Positions 50,480 to 59,476 of a stretch of 64,000 bases of DNA are shown here, one piece after another. The stretch spans positions 1,736,001 through 1,800,000 of the forward strand of contig NZ_CP143541.1 of NCBI RefSeq assembly GCF_040126055.1, written 5' to 3'. The position numbers and the translations under genes are program-made. The number at the start of each line of letters is the position of its first letter. Within the stretch, counting starts at the first letter, position 1. Source of the stretch: Pseudalkalibacillus sp. SCS-8 (GTDB lineage Bacteria > Bacillota > Bacilli > Bacillales > Fictibacillaceae). The notes under the pieces were generated by a model that saw only the letters and a list, made by a program, of their open reading frames with translations, did not search any database and had not been told where the DNA came from.

Positions 50480-51612
50480 GAGTGCTTCATACTGTAGTGA
50501 ACATGAATCGTGGTGGAGCAGAAACGTTACTGATGAATCTATATCGGAGAATCAATCGTAAGACAATACAATTTGATTTCTTGACTAGTCGGGAAGGGAT
50601 ATTTGATGACGAAATCCGGAAATTAGGTGGCCGTATTTATCGAATTCCTTATATCACTGACTTAGGTCCTATAGCATATCAGAAAGCTCTTGAACAATTT
50701 TTCTCCTCAGATATGAAATACCAAATTGTACATTCTCACATGGACAAGATGGGCGGATTGATTTTAAGTACAGCAAAGAAGAGCGGAATTCCGATACGGA
50801 TTGCACACAGTCACAACACAATGAGTGAAGGGAATAAGCTGCAACAACTCTTTAAATGGTATGTCGGGAGAAGAATTCTTAGTGATTCTACCCATCAAAT
50901 TGCTTGTTCGAAAGATGCTGCTAGTTGGCTCTTTTCCAAACAGGCTGAGAATGCGTATATTCTTAAGAATGGTATCGAGACTAAAAAGTTCAAATTCTGT
51001 GCACTAAACAGGTTGAAAAAGAGGTTCGAATTACAGTTGAGGGAAGATGATTTTGTAATTGGGCATGTAGGCAGATTTAACCAACAAAAGAACCATAACT
51101 TCCTTCTGGATATCTTTGCAAAGGTGAAAAAAGTAATTCCTAATGCGAAGCTGGTTCTGGTCGGTGATGGTGCATTGCAAGGAGAGATGAAGGCACGTGC
51201 GGAGGTTATGAAAATTGAAAAGCATGTACTTTTCACGGGTGTCCAGGAAGATATCGCTTCTTATCTTCATGCTTTCGATCTATTCCTATTTCCATCCTTA
51301 CATGAAGGATTGGGGATTGCCCTGATTGAAGCTCAAGCGGCAGGATTGAATTGTATCGTTTCAGATCAGATTCCCAAAGAAGTGGATTTGGGAATAGGGC
51401 TTATACATTATACACCATTGGATGATCCTTTTGAATGGGTTAAGAAAACCATTCATTTTCAAAACAATCGTTTTCCGCGCTCAATTTATCAAGGCAAAAT
51501 TATAGAGGCTGGATATGATATTCAAAATGTCACCATGGAAATGGAACGTTTCTACCTTTCTTTAAAAGGAGGCAATCATGAAAACGTTGACGGTGTTTAC
51601 GCCAACTTATAA
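50464..51612 (+). CDS. epsF: Glycosyltransferase family 4, EpsF-like
   Basis: The 382-residue GT-B enzyme starts MRVLHTVVNMNRGGAETLL, the usual GGAE N-terminal loop. Its C-terminal half has VGRFNQQKNHNFLL and LFPSLHEGLGIALIEAQAAGL. The ATG at 50464 is inside the end of epsD, and its own tail overlaps the next gene by 35 bases, so the three are translationally linked. The sugar donor is unknown. Confidence 0.86.
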   Translation: MESPMRVLHTVVNMNRGGAETLLMNLYRRINRKTIQFDFLTSREGIFDDEIRKLGGRIYRIPYITDLGPIAYQKALEQFFSSDMKYQIVHSHMDKMGGLILSTAKKSGIPIRIAHSHNTMSEGNKLQQLFKWYVGRRILSDSTHQIACSKDAASWLFSKQAENAYILKNGIETKKFKFCALNRLKKRFELQLREDDFVIGHVGRFNQQKNHNFLLDIFAKVKKVIPNAKLVLVGDGALQGEMKARAEVMKIEKHVLFTGVQEDIASYLHAFDLFLFPSLHEGLGIALIEAQAAGLNCIVSDQIPKEVDLGIGLIHYTPLDDPFEWVKKTIHFQNNRFPRSIYQGKIIEAGYDIQNVTMEMERFYLSLKGGNHENVDGVYANL

Positions 51613-52504
51613 TCGAGCTTACTGCCTTCATAAATGCTATGAAAGCTTAAAGAGACAAACGTGTAAAGATTTTAAATGGCTGATCGTTGATGATGGCTCG
51701 ACAGACCGAACAAAAGCACTGGTATCTTCTTGGCAGGAAGAAGATCTTGTGGAAATCATCTATGTAGAACAAGAAAACATGGGCATGCATGGTGCCCACA
51801 ATACTGCATACGAAATCATCGATACTGAACTAAATGTCTGTGTCGATTCCGATGATTATCTTACAGAAGAAGCGGTAGAAAAAATACTATCCTTTTGGAA
51901 GGAAAGTGGGGGAGAGCATGTTGGTGGGATCATGGCACTCAATATTTCTCCAGAAGGAAGAGTCATTGGAACACCTTTTCCTGCTTCATTAAAGACTTCC
52001 ACGCTATATGATCTCTATCAAAAACATCATATACGAGGAGATAAGAAGCTGATCTATCGGACTGAACTAACAAAGCGATACCCGTATCCCATCTTTGGTG
52101 CTGAAAAGTATGTCGGTCTGGATTATAAATATCTCAAGTTGGATCAGGAATTTGAATTGTTAGTTTTGAATGAAGCGATTTGTGTGGTCGAATACCAGGA
52201 AGATGGATCCTCAAAGAATATGTTGTTTCAATATCGCAACAATCCAAGGGGATTCTCCTTCTATAGGAAGGAATTGATGAAGCTCCCATTCGCGACCTAT
52301 CGGTTCAAATTACGACAGTCTATTCACTATGTATCTAGCAGTTTACTCGACCGGAACTCTCACTTCATCAAAGAGAGTCCATCGAAATTCCTGACACTCA
52401 TATCAATACCTTTTGGACTACTTCTCTACTATTACATCATTAGTAAGACGACGATCGCAAGAAAAGAATATGTGAGTAAGATGCGATCTTGGAAGGATAG
52501 TTAG
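51578..52504 (+). CDS. Glycosyltransferase family 2
   Basis: The 308-residue GT-A enzyme has FTPTYNRAYCLHKC at the N-terminus, IVDDGSTDRT and the metal-binding CVDSDDYLT (DXD). A hydrophobic segment (about 268-290) near the C-terminus may dock the protein on the membrane. The ATG at 51578 behind AAAGGAGG lies inside the upstream gene. Two bases separate it from the epsG start region. The linkage it makes is unknown. Confidence 0.86.
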   Translation: MKTLTVFTPTYNRAYCLHKCYESLKRQTCKDFKWLIVDDGSTDRTKALVSSWQEEDLVEIIYVEQENMGMHGAHNTAYEIIDTELNVCVDSDDYLTEEAVEKILSFWKESGGEHVGGIMALNISPEGRVIGTPFPASLKTSTLYDLYQKHHIRGDKKLIYRTELTKRYPYPIFGAEKYVGLDYKYLKLDQEFELLVLNEAICVVEYQEDGSSKNMLFQYRNNPRGFSFYRKELMKLPFATYRFKLRQSIHYVSSSLLDRNSHFIKESPSKFLTLISIPFGLLLYYYIISKTTIARKEYVSKMRSWKDS

Positions 52505-52505
52505 T

Positions 52506-53567
52506 ATGGGCATCTTGTGGGTTAATCTAGGTCTTGTTTACAGCTTTTCATTATTAGCCCGATATTTTTCGTACTCCAAGTCTCATTTTGAAAATAAGCC
52601 GAACATGTTTTTTGTTCTGAGTACGATGCTTTGCCTCATTCTTGTTTCTGGATTGCGTTCCAATATTGGTGATACCTATTATTATATGCATGCTTTTGTC
52701 GTCAACGAATTTACATTGGAGACGATATTAGGGCAAAAAGATATCGGTTTCGGCCTTTTACAGATGATTATTAAGCAATATACGAATGATCCACAGGTTC
52801 TTATCTTCTTATGTGCTCTCATAACCAACCTACTGATCGTACTTGTTGTGTACCACTATTCGAGATTGATTGAATTGAGTTTATATATTTATATCACAAG
52901 TGGCCTCTTTCTTGTTTCCATGAATGGTATAAGACAATTTGTAGCAGCCGCGATCCTGTTTGCTGGCACGAAATTCATATTAAATGGTGACTGGATCAAG
53001 TTTCTGATGGTCGTTTTGTTCGCATCGGCTTTTCATCAAAGCGCCCTTATCATGATACCGGTTTACTTTGTAGTTCGTACCAAAGCTTGGTCAAAAGCTA
53101 CCCTATATATTATCCTTGGCTCTTTCGTGTTTGCCATCGGATTCGAACAAACTTCTTCCTTGTTCTTCAAAATAATTGAAGATACTCAGTATGGTCACTA
53201 TGTAGAATTTGAAGAAGGTGGCGCAAACTATATCAGGGTCGGAATATATAGTTTGCCGATCATTGCAGCATTTTTAGCAAGAAACAGATTAGGTCAAATT
53301 TTTCCGTATAGTGATTACCTTGTAAACCTTAGCATCATCGGATTGGTATTCATGATCATATCCACACAAAATTGGATATTTGCCAGATTCTCCATTTATT
53401 TCAGTCTATATCAATTAATTCTCATAACGTGGATTGTGAAATCCTTCCGTCATCATGATCAAAAGTTTGTTTATTATTTAATCTTAATTTTCTATGCCCT
53501 ATTTTTCTATTATGAACATGTTGTCACGCTTAATGTATTTTATAAGAGTGACTTTATCCAGTTTTAA
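52506..53567 (+). CDS. epsG: EPS polymerase-like membrane protein EpsG
   Basis: The 353-residue protein is almost entirely hydrophobic with about 10 helices, and has the EpsG-family features LRSNIGDTYYYM near residue 58, GINGIRQFVAA-like GIRQFVAAAI, and FASAFHQSAL. The family acts as the polymerase that joins repeat units. Position directly after glycosyltransferases fits. The frame is short on charged catalytic residues, as normal. Confidence 0.85.
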   Translation: MGILWVNLGLVYSFSLLARYFSYSKSHFENKPNMFFVLSTMLCLILVSGLRSNIGDTYYYMHAFVVNEFTLETILGQKDIGFGLLQMIIKQYTNDPQVLIFLCALITNLLIVLVVYHYSRLIELSLYIYITSGLFLVSMNGIRQFVAAAILFAGTKFILNGDWIKFLMVVLFASAFHQSALIMIPVYFVVRTKAWSKATLYIILGSFVFAIGFEQTSSLFFKIIEDTQYGHYVEFEEGGANYIRVGIYSLPIIAAFLARNRLGQIFPYSDYLVNLSIIGLVFMIISTQNWIFARFSIYFSLYQLILITWIVKSFRHHDQKFVYYLILIFYALFFYYEHVVTLNVFYKSDFIQF

Positions 53568-53595
53568 GAGAGTGGAAGGCATGAGGTGATTAATC

Positions 53596-54351
53596 ATGGA
53601 TAACGTAAAATATTCCATCCCTAAAAAAATTCATTATTGCTGGTTTGGTGGTTATGAAAAGCCGACGATCGTGAGTAAGTGTTTGGAAAGTTGGAAGGAC
53701 AAACTTGATGGGTATGAGCTGATCGAGTGGAATGAAAGGAACTTTGATATTGAGTTCAACCAGTATGTAAAGGAAGCTTATCGGAAGAAAAAGTATGCGT
53801 TCGTAAGTGATTACGTTCGATTATATGCATTAAACACCATCGGGGGAATTTATCTTGATACGGATGTAGAAGTGTTGAAGCCATTTGACGACCTCTTAAA
53901 TCATCAATCATTTTGGGGTTTTGAACAAGAGAACTTCATTGCTACTAGTACATTTGGAGCTAAGAAATCACACCCGATCATCCAACAATTACTTGATTCA
54001 TATGAGGAGCGCCCATTTGTTCTGGAAAATGGAAAGTTTGATAGCTTGACCAATGTGGCTATGATAACCAGAACGTTTCAGTGTATAGGTGTTAAGTTGA
54101 ATGGAGCCTTTCAGGAACCTACAAGTGAAATTACGATCTATCCGCAAACCTATTTTTCCCCATATGATTACATCAATTGCAGGTATTTCACCAATGACGA
54201 AACATACACAATCCATCATTTCCATAAAAGTTGGTTAAAGCCCAGTGAGAGGATGAAAAGTACACTCAAGAAATCCTTGTCGAAGGTAATAGGTGGAGAT
54301 AATCTCCATAGAATGCGTACCTTCGTGACAGAAAGCAGGAATCGATCATGA
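53596..54351 (+). CDS. Glycosyltransferase family 32 (DXD sugar-binding)
   Basis: The 251-residue protein has IPKKIHYCWFGGYEKP at the N-terminus and YAFVSDYVRLYALNTIGGIYLDTDVEV, the DXD-bearing core of capsular polysaccharide glycosyltransferases of GT32 (OCH1-like). No membrane segment is seen. B. subtilis eps has no such gene in this place, so this locus has its own repeat structure. Stop and next start overlap by 4 bases (ATGA). Confidence 0.88.
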   Translation: MDNVKYSIPKKIHYCWFGGYEKPTIVSKCLESWKDKLDGYELIEWNERNFDIEFNQYVKEAYRKKKYAFVSDYVRLYALNTIGGIYLDTDVEVLKPFDDLLNHQSFWGFEQENFIATSTFGAKKSHPIIQQLLDSYEERPFVLENGKFDSLTNVAMITRTFQCIGVKLNGAFQEPTSEITIYPQTYFSPYDYINCRYFTNDETYTIHHFHKSWLKPSERMKSTLKKSLSKVIGGDNLHRMRTFVTESRNRS

Positions 54352-55544
54352 AAAAAGTGTTGATATCCACATTCGATCTAGAAGTAGGAGGTGTTGAAAG
54401 AAGCCTCCTCAGTTTATTGAACCATTTTGATTATGAATCCTATGAAGTTGATTTGATGTTGTATAAGCAACAAGGTGATTTTCTCCAACAGCTGTCTCAT
54501 AAGCCCACGCTGTTAGAGGAGGTCCCAGAATATGCCACCTTTAGACAAACCATTAGTGACACCCTTAAACAAAGGTATTTCCATATCGGCTTGGCAAGAT
54601 TGATGGCGAAAAGTATGGCATCATATGCCGGCAGGAAAAAAAGATTGGAAGAACCCGGGTATTATCAAATGCAGCTGATGTGGAAATTATCCTTACCCTA
54701 TCTTCCGGACTTGGGCAGAACGTACGATGTAGCGATCAGCTACCTGTGGCCCCACTATTTTGTTGCCGATAAAGTAAAAGCAAAAAAGAAAATCGCATGG
54801 ATTCATACAGATTACTCGACCATTGATACGAATACACGCATGGATTTGAAGATGTGGAAGAATTTCGACCACATTATCGCAGTGTCCGAAGCCTGTAAAA
54901 CATCTTTTATAAAGAAGTATCCCGAGTTAAGTGGGAAAGTCATCATCATGGAGAATATCACCTCACCAGATTTAGTAAATACACTGGCAGATCATGAGGA
55001 AGCACAGGAAATGAAAAATGATCCTCGCACCAAATTGTTGACCATAGCGAGACTTTGTCATCAAAAAGGAATTGATAATGCCATTAAAGCGATGAAACGA
55101 CTTCGAGATAAAGGATATGAAAATGTAGCCTGGTATGTCGTAGGTTATGGTGGAGATCGAGGAGAATTGGAAAAACTGATTCGTCATCATGGTCTTCAAG
55201 ATTCATTTTACCTCTTAGGAAAGAAAACGAACCCATATCCATACTTGAGAGCATGTGATATCTATGTTCAACCATCTCGTTACGAAGGTAAAGCCGTAAC
55301 CGTCCTCGAAGCACAAATCATGGGAAAACCCGTACTCATCACAAATTACGCGACAGCAAACAGTCAACTGAAGCATGGAATAGACGGTTACATTACTGAT
55401 CAAGGTGTAGACGGTATTGTCCAAGGCGTCGAGGAACTATTGTCAAACCACACGTTATGTAATGAATTGATAAAGAACACTAAAAAAAGGAGCTATCGTA
55501 ATCAAAGCGAAATCAAGACATTGTATCAATTGATTAATCAATGA
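54348..55544 (+). CDS. Glycosyltransferase family 4
   Basis: The 398-residue GT-B enzyme starts [21 protein letters not shown] with the GGVER loop, and carries [17 protein letters not shown] and [24 protein letters not shown]. It overlaps the GT32 gene by 4 bases. The donor sugar is not predictable. The order GT32-GT4-EpsL suggests late glycosylation steps. Confidence 0.86.
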   Translation: MKKVLISTFDLEVGGVERSLLSLLNHFDYESYEVDLMLYKQQGDFLQQLSHKPTLLEEVPEYATFRQTISDTLKQRYFHIGLARLMAKSMASYAGRKKRLEEPGYYQMQLMWKLSLPYLPDLGRTYDVAISYLWPHYFVADKVKAKKKIAWIHTDYSTIDTNTRMDLKMWKNFDHIIAVSEACKTSFIKKYPELSGKVIIMENITSPDLVNTLADHEEAQEMKNDPRTKLLTIARLCHQKGIDNAIKAMKRLRDKGYENVAWYVVGYGGDRGELEKLIRHHGLQDSFYLLGKKTNPYPYLRACDIYVQPSRYEGKAVTVLEAQIMGKPVLITNYATANSQLKHGIDGYITDQGVDGIVQGVEELLSNHTLCNELIKNTKKRSYRNQSEIKTLYQLINQ

Positions 55545-55569
55545 TCATATCATTTGGAGTTGTTGCCCG

Positions 55570-56172
55570 ATGAAAAGGATATTCGACATCATCTTTGCAA
55601 TCGTCCATCTCTTCCTCTTTTCGATTTTGCTAGTGACGTTATATTTCTTAGTAAAAGTAAACATGGGGAAGCCTGTAATCCTTAAACAGCAACGTCCGGG
55701 CTTGTATGGTATGCCTTTCTATGTATACAAGTTTCGGACGATGACAAATGAAAAAGATGAAAAAGGGCGATTACTTGAAGACAGCAAACGGTTGACTTCA
55801 TTCGGGGGTTTTCTTCGCAAATATAGTCTCGATGAACTCCCACAACTTTTCAACGTATTAAAGGGAGATATGAGTGTTGTCGGCCCAAGACCACTCTTAA
55901 TGGAATATCTCCCATTATACAGTGAGGAGCAAATGAAAAGACATGATGTACGACCAGGAATTACCGGTTGGGCACAGGTCAATGGACGGAACGATCTTTC
56001 CTGGGAAGATAAATTCAAAATGGACACATGGTACGTCAAACATCAGTCCTTTAAGTTGGATTTAAAGATTATCGGAATGACAATTGTAAAAGTGCTAAAG
56101 GCAGAGGGAACAGCGAAGAAGGGACATGTTTCCACTGAAAAATTCAAAGGCTCCATTAAAAAGGGAGTGTAA
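55570..56172 (+). CDS. epsL: Initiating sugar-phosphate transferase EpsL
   Basis: The 200-residue enzyme moves the first sugar-1-phosphate to undecaprenyl phosphate. It has one N-terminal membrane helix (about 6-29) and the conserved catalytic block [38 protein letters not shown], and [14 protein letters not shown] of PglC/WcaJ-like proteins. Position before epsM and epsN matches B. subtilis. The likely substrate is UDP-diacetylbacillosamine made by EpsC, EpsN and EpsM. Confidence 0.93.
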   Translation: MKRIFDIIFAIVHLFLFSILLVTLYFLVKVNMGKPVILKQQRPGLYGMPFYVYKFRTMTNEKDEKGRLLEDSKRLTSFGGFLRKYSLDELPQLFNVLKGDMSVVGPRPLLMEYLPLYSEEQMKRHDVRPGITGWAQVNGRNDLSWEDKFKMDTWYVKHQSFKLDLKIIGMTIVKVLKAEGTAKKGHVSTEKFKGSIKKGV

Positions 56173-56174
56173 AT

Positions 56175-56813
56175 ATGGACATCGTCGTGATAGGTAACGG
56201 AGGCCATGCTAAAGTCATACTTGATCTCATAGAAGCTGCCGGATTATACCGTGTGATCGGATATGTTGATGAAAAGTATGAGCGAACATCCTTTGAACAA
56301 GGTGTTTTTTATACCTCTTTTCATTCATTGGATTTGAAACGGCTCTCTCCTGAATGTAAAGTCATCATTGCCATCGGTGATAATCTCACTCGAAGGAAAA
56401 TATACAAGAAATTAGCACTCTCAGAAGAAAAGTTTGCCACACTGATTCATCCGACAGCAGTCATCAGTCCACGAGCTTCCATCGGTCCGGGGTCCATCAT
56501 AATGGCAAACGCGGTCATACATGCCGATGCGAACGTTGGAAGCCAAACGATCATCAACACCAATTCAGTAGTAGAGCATGACTGTCAGATCGGAGATTTT
56601 GTCCATCTTTCTCCTAGTGCCACTTTGACGGGTAACGTAACAATTGAGGATGATGTGTTCATTGGAGCAGGTTCAACAGTGATTCCTAGTGTATCCGTGA
56701 GAAAGGGTTCAATTATAGGAGCAGGGTCGATTGTCATCAAAGATGTTCCTCCAAACCGGAAAGCAGTCGGAAATCCAGCCGTTGTATTGGAGAAAAGGAA
56801 AGAGGGTGCATAA
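56175..56813 (+). CDS. epsM: Sugar N-acetyltransferase EpsM (NeuD/PglD family)
   Basis: The 212-residue protein has an N-terminal Rossmann-like part (VVIGNGGHAKVILDLI), then a left-handed beta-helix with hexapeptide repeats (IGPGSIIMANAVIHADANVGS... and VFIGAGSTVIP). The catalytic His is in VEHDCQIGDF. It should acetylate the 4-amino sugar formed by EpsN. It starts 3 bases after epsL and ends 2 bases before epsN. Confidence 0.92.
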   Translation: MDIVVIGNGGHAKVILDLIEAAGLYRVIGYVDEKYERTSFEQGVFYTSFHSLDLKRLSPECKVIIAIGDNLTRRKIYKKLALSEEKFATLIHPTAVISPRASIGPGSIIMANAVIHADANVGSQTIINTNSVVEHDCQIGDFVHLSPSATLTGNVTIEDDVFIGAGSTVIPSVSVRKGSIIGAGSIVIKDVPPNRKAVGNPAVVLEKRKEGA

Positions 56814-56814
56814 C

Positions 56815-57984
56815 ATGTCAGTACGAGATAAAGAAAAGATCTTTCTGTCTCCTCCACACATGACAGGTAATGAAATGGAATATGTCCAAGAAGCTTTCAA
56901 TTCGAATTGGATTGCTCCATTAGGACCGAATGTGGATGCATTTGAAAAAGGGATAGCAGAATATGTTGGAGCCAAGGGAGCGTTAGCGGTCAGTTCAGGG
57001 ACAGCTGCCATCCACTTGGCTCTTTCATTATTAGGCATCGGAGAAGGAGATACGGTATTATGTTCAACGTTGACGTTTGTTGCCAGTGCGAATCCAATAC
57101 TCTATCTAGGGGCTGAACCTGTCTTCGTGGACTCGGAGCCTGATTCATGGAATATGTCACCGGCAGCACTCGAAAAAGCAATAAGAGAAGAGATGAAAAG
57201 AGGTAAAATTCCGAAAGCGATTATTGTCGTCCATATCTATGGACTAGTGGCTGATATGGATAAAATTTGCGAAATCAGTAAGAGGTATGGAATACCCATC
57301 ATTGAAGATGCGGCAGAATCACTCGGATCAACGTACAAAGGGAGACAAAGCGGATCAATTGGAGATTTTGGCATTTATTCCTTCAACGGGAATAAGATCA
57401 TTACCACATCTGGCGGCGGGATGTTGGTTTCGAATGATATCGAATCCATTGAGCGAGCACGATTTTTATCAACCCAGGCAAGGGATCCTGCGATTCATTA
57501 TCAACATAGTCAAGTAGGGTATAACTATCGAATGAGCAATATCCTTGCAGGTATAGGTCTCTCACAATTAAAGGTGATCAAAGAAAGAATTAAACAGAAG
57601 AGAACAGTTTTCGAACGTTATGTCCATGGCTTTCAAGGTATCCCAGAAATTACATTTATGCCCGAATTAGAACAAACGTATTCGAACCGTTGGTTGACCA
57701 CGATCCTTCTTCAACCTTCTCGGGGACCAGGGAGTCCTTCTTATATCTTAAATAAACTAAGAGACGAACAAATTGAAGCAAGACCAATTTGGAAACCATT
57801 GCACCTACAACCATTGTTCAAAAAGATGCGTTTTTATACGCATTTCAATGATAAGAGTGTCGCAGAAGGCATTTATGCAAATGGGCTATGTCTTCCTTCA
57901 GGATCAAACCTGAGCCTAATCCAACAGAGAAGAGTGATTGATTGTATACTTGGTTGTTTCATGTTAAGGGTTAAGTCCGGTTGA
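56815..57984 (+). CDS. epsN: UDP-sugar aminotransferase EpsN (DegT family)
   Basis: The 389-residue PLP enzyme converts the UDP-4-keto sugar from EpsC to the amino sugar. It has VSSGTAAIHLAL, EDAAESLGSTYKG, and the PLP lysine in FNGNKIITTSGGGML. The ATG at 56815 follows AGGGTG; the frame is open upstream through the end of epsM but that part is not coding. It closes the EpsL-M-N trio, in the same order as in B. subtilis. Confidence 0.92.
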   Translation: MSVRDKEKIFLSPPHMTGNEMEYVQEAFNSNWIAPLGPNVDAFEKGIAEYVGAKGALAVSSGTAAIHLALSLLGIGEGDTVLCSTLTFVASANPILYLGAEPVFVDSEPDSWNMSPAALEKAIREEMKRGKIPKAIIVVHIYGLVADMDKICEISKRYGIPIIEDAAESLGSTYKGRQSGSIGDFGIYSFNGNKIITTSGGGMLVSNDIESIERARFLSTQARDPAIHYQHSQVGYNYRMSNILAGIGLSQLKVIKERIKQKRTVFERYVHGFQGIPEITFMPELEQTYSNRWLTTILLQPSRGPGSPSYILNKLRDEQIEARPIWKPLHLQPLFKKMRFYTHFNDKSVAEGIYANGLCLPSGSNLSLIQQRRVIDCILGCFMLRVKSG

Positions 57985-58033
57985 TCAAGTTTCCTGATGG
58001 CCGGTTACGACTAAAATAAAATGGGGTAAAGCT

Positions 58034-58366
58034 ATGATCGGGAAAAATATTATTGGTCTTCGTAAAAAGAAAGGACTTTCATTGACGGAATTAGCTGAAA
58101 GGGCGGGGATCAGCAAATCATATTTAAGTAACATCGAACGTGATGTGAATACCAATCCATCCATCCAGGTCTTGCTTAAACTCGCTCATGTTCTGCAAGT
58201 AGATATCGCAGACATCGTGAAAGACCGTAAGGAGACGACAATAGACAGAGAAATGGAGGAACTAATCAGAGCGTTTAAGCAATCCGGTGTGAAAAAAGAG
58301 GATATTGAGGACTACCGTAAATTGATTGATTTTATCCAATGGCAAAAGGAGCACGACGGGAAATGA
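58034..58366 (+). CDS. sinR: SinR-like transcriptional repressor inside the eps locus
   Basis: The 110-residue protein has a Cro/CI-type helix-turn-helix (about 7-62) with MIGKNIIGLRKKKGLSLTEL and SKSYLSNIERDVNTNPSIQ, nearly as in SinR, and a C-terminal region EELIRAFKQSGVKKEDIE...DFIQWQK matching the SinR/SinI dimerisation domain. SinR represses eps matrix genes in B. subtilis and is freed by SinI. In this window the repressor gene lies within the eps run and no sinI is seen. Two operator-like palindromes lie upstream. The ATG follows AATGGGG. Confidence 0.88.
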   Translation: MIGKNIIGLRKKKGLSLTELAERAGISKSYLSNIERDVNTNPSIQVLLKLAHVLQVDIADIVKDRKETTIDREMEELIRAFKQSGVKKEDIEDYRKLIDFIQWQKEHDGK

Positions 58367-58383
58367 GCAGGGGGTGAGTTGAA

Positions 58384-59421
58384 ATGTCAACGGTGAGTAT
58401 CGTCGTACCCATTTATAATGTTGAACGTTATCTGAGCAGATGCCTTGAAAGTATTAAGAATCAAAGCTATAAGAACCTGGAAATCATCTTGGTGGTGGAT
58501 GGAGCAACAGATGGGTCTTTAAAAATTGCGAAGGGATATGAAAATCAGGATAGCAGGATTAAAGTCTTCCAAAAGGAGAACGGTGGACTGTCAGATGCAA
58601 GGAATTATGGAATGGGAAAGGTTACTGGAAGATATACGATGTTCGTAGATAGTGATGATTGGTTAGAAATGAATATCGTGGAACGATTGAAAGAAACCTT
58701 GGAAGAACATGAGGCCCAAGTGGTCCAGTCCGCTTTCTATTATACCTATGATCATTACATGCTTGTCGATGAGAGAGAGAGGAAAATCGGTTCTCCGCCG
58801 GTCAAATTGAACAATCTTCAGCTTATGAACGAATTAATCCGGAATAAACTTGTGAAAAACTTCGTATGGGCAAAGTTATATCAAACAGAATTAATCAAAA
58901 ATATACCTTTCAAGAAAGGGGTCATTTTTGAGGATATGTACTGGAGTTATAAGGTCATGAAGGAAGTTCAACAGTATGTAATCATCAATGAACCCTTATA
59001 TCACTATTACCAGCGATCCAGCAGTATATCAGGTACTTACAGTCCGAGGAGTATGGATTTAATCTATGGTATGAAAGAGCGACATACTTTTTTGAAGGAA
59101 CAATATCCTGATTTGGTCTACGAATCATCAAGGCATATTCTTATGGAATACCTCAACCAGTATCAAAGGCTATTCTTACATTCACATGGATATAGAAAGA
59201 CAAAAAAACATCGAGATGAGGTCCAGAAACATATTGAAAATCATCGAGATTATTATTTGGATCTGTTAAACGAAGAAAAGGATATGATCTTGATGTTACG
59301 TATGTTCCTAATTCACCCATTACTTTATATGACTCTAATGGTAGTGAAGAAACTCTTGAGCCGGCTTAGAATCCTGCAAAAAGATGAACCATTGACTATT
59401 GTGAAGCAAGATGCAAGTTAA
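58384..59421 (+). CDS. Glycosyltransferase family 2, EpsJ-like
   Basis: The 345-residue GT-A enzyme has SIVVPIYNVERYLSRCLESI, LVVDGATDGS and MFVDSDDWLE. The C-terminal half is rich in charged and aromatic residues (YHYYQRSSSISGTYSPRS), typical of the EpsJ/CpsJ type. It starts 17 bases after the sinR-like gene and so is probably cotranscribed. Confidence 0.85.
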   Translation: MSTVSIVVPIYNVERYLSRCLESIKNQSYKNLEIILVVDGATDGSLKIAKGYENQDSRIKVFQKENGGLSDARNYGMGKVTGRYTMFVDSDDWLEMNIVERLKETLEEHEAQVVQSAFYYTYDHYMLVDERERKIGSPPVKLNNLQLMNELIRNKLVKNFVWAKLYQTELIKNIPFKKGVIFEDMYWSYKVMKEVQQYVIINEPLYHYYQRSSSISGTYSPRSMDLIYGMKERHTFLKEQYPDLVYESSRHILMEYLNQYQRLFLHSHGYRKTKKHRDEVQKHIENHRDYYLDLLNEEKDMILMLRMFLIHPLLYMTLMVVKKLLSRLRILQKDEPLTIVKQDAS

Positions 59422-59449
59422 TTGAATAGACATCTCCAGTGCTTGGTCT

Positions 59450-59476
59450 GCTTCCATAAATGAGGAGGCTTTTTTT
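59450..59476 (+). terminator. Hairpin with T-run overlapping the ribosome site of the TagF-like gene
   Basis: GCTTCC (59450-59455) pairs with GGAGGC (59464-59469) with one G-U, followed by seven Ts and the ATG. The right arm is also the ribosome binding site of the next gene. It could stop or attenuate transcription unless the EAR system prevents it. Confidence 0.6.
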
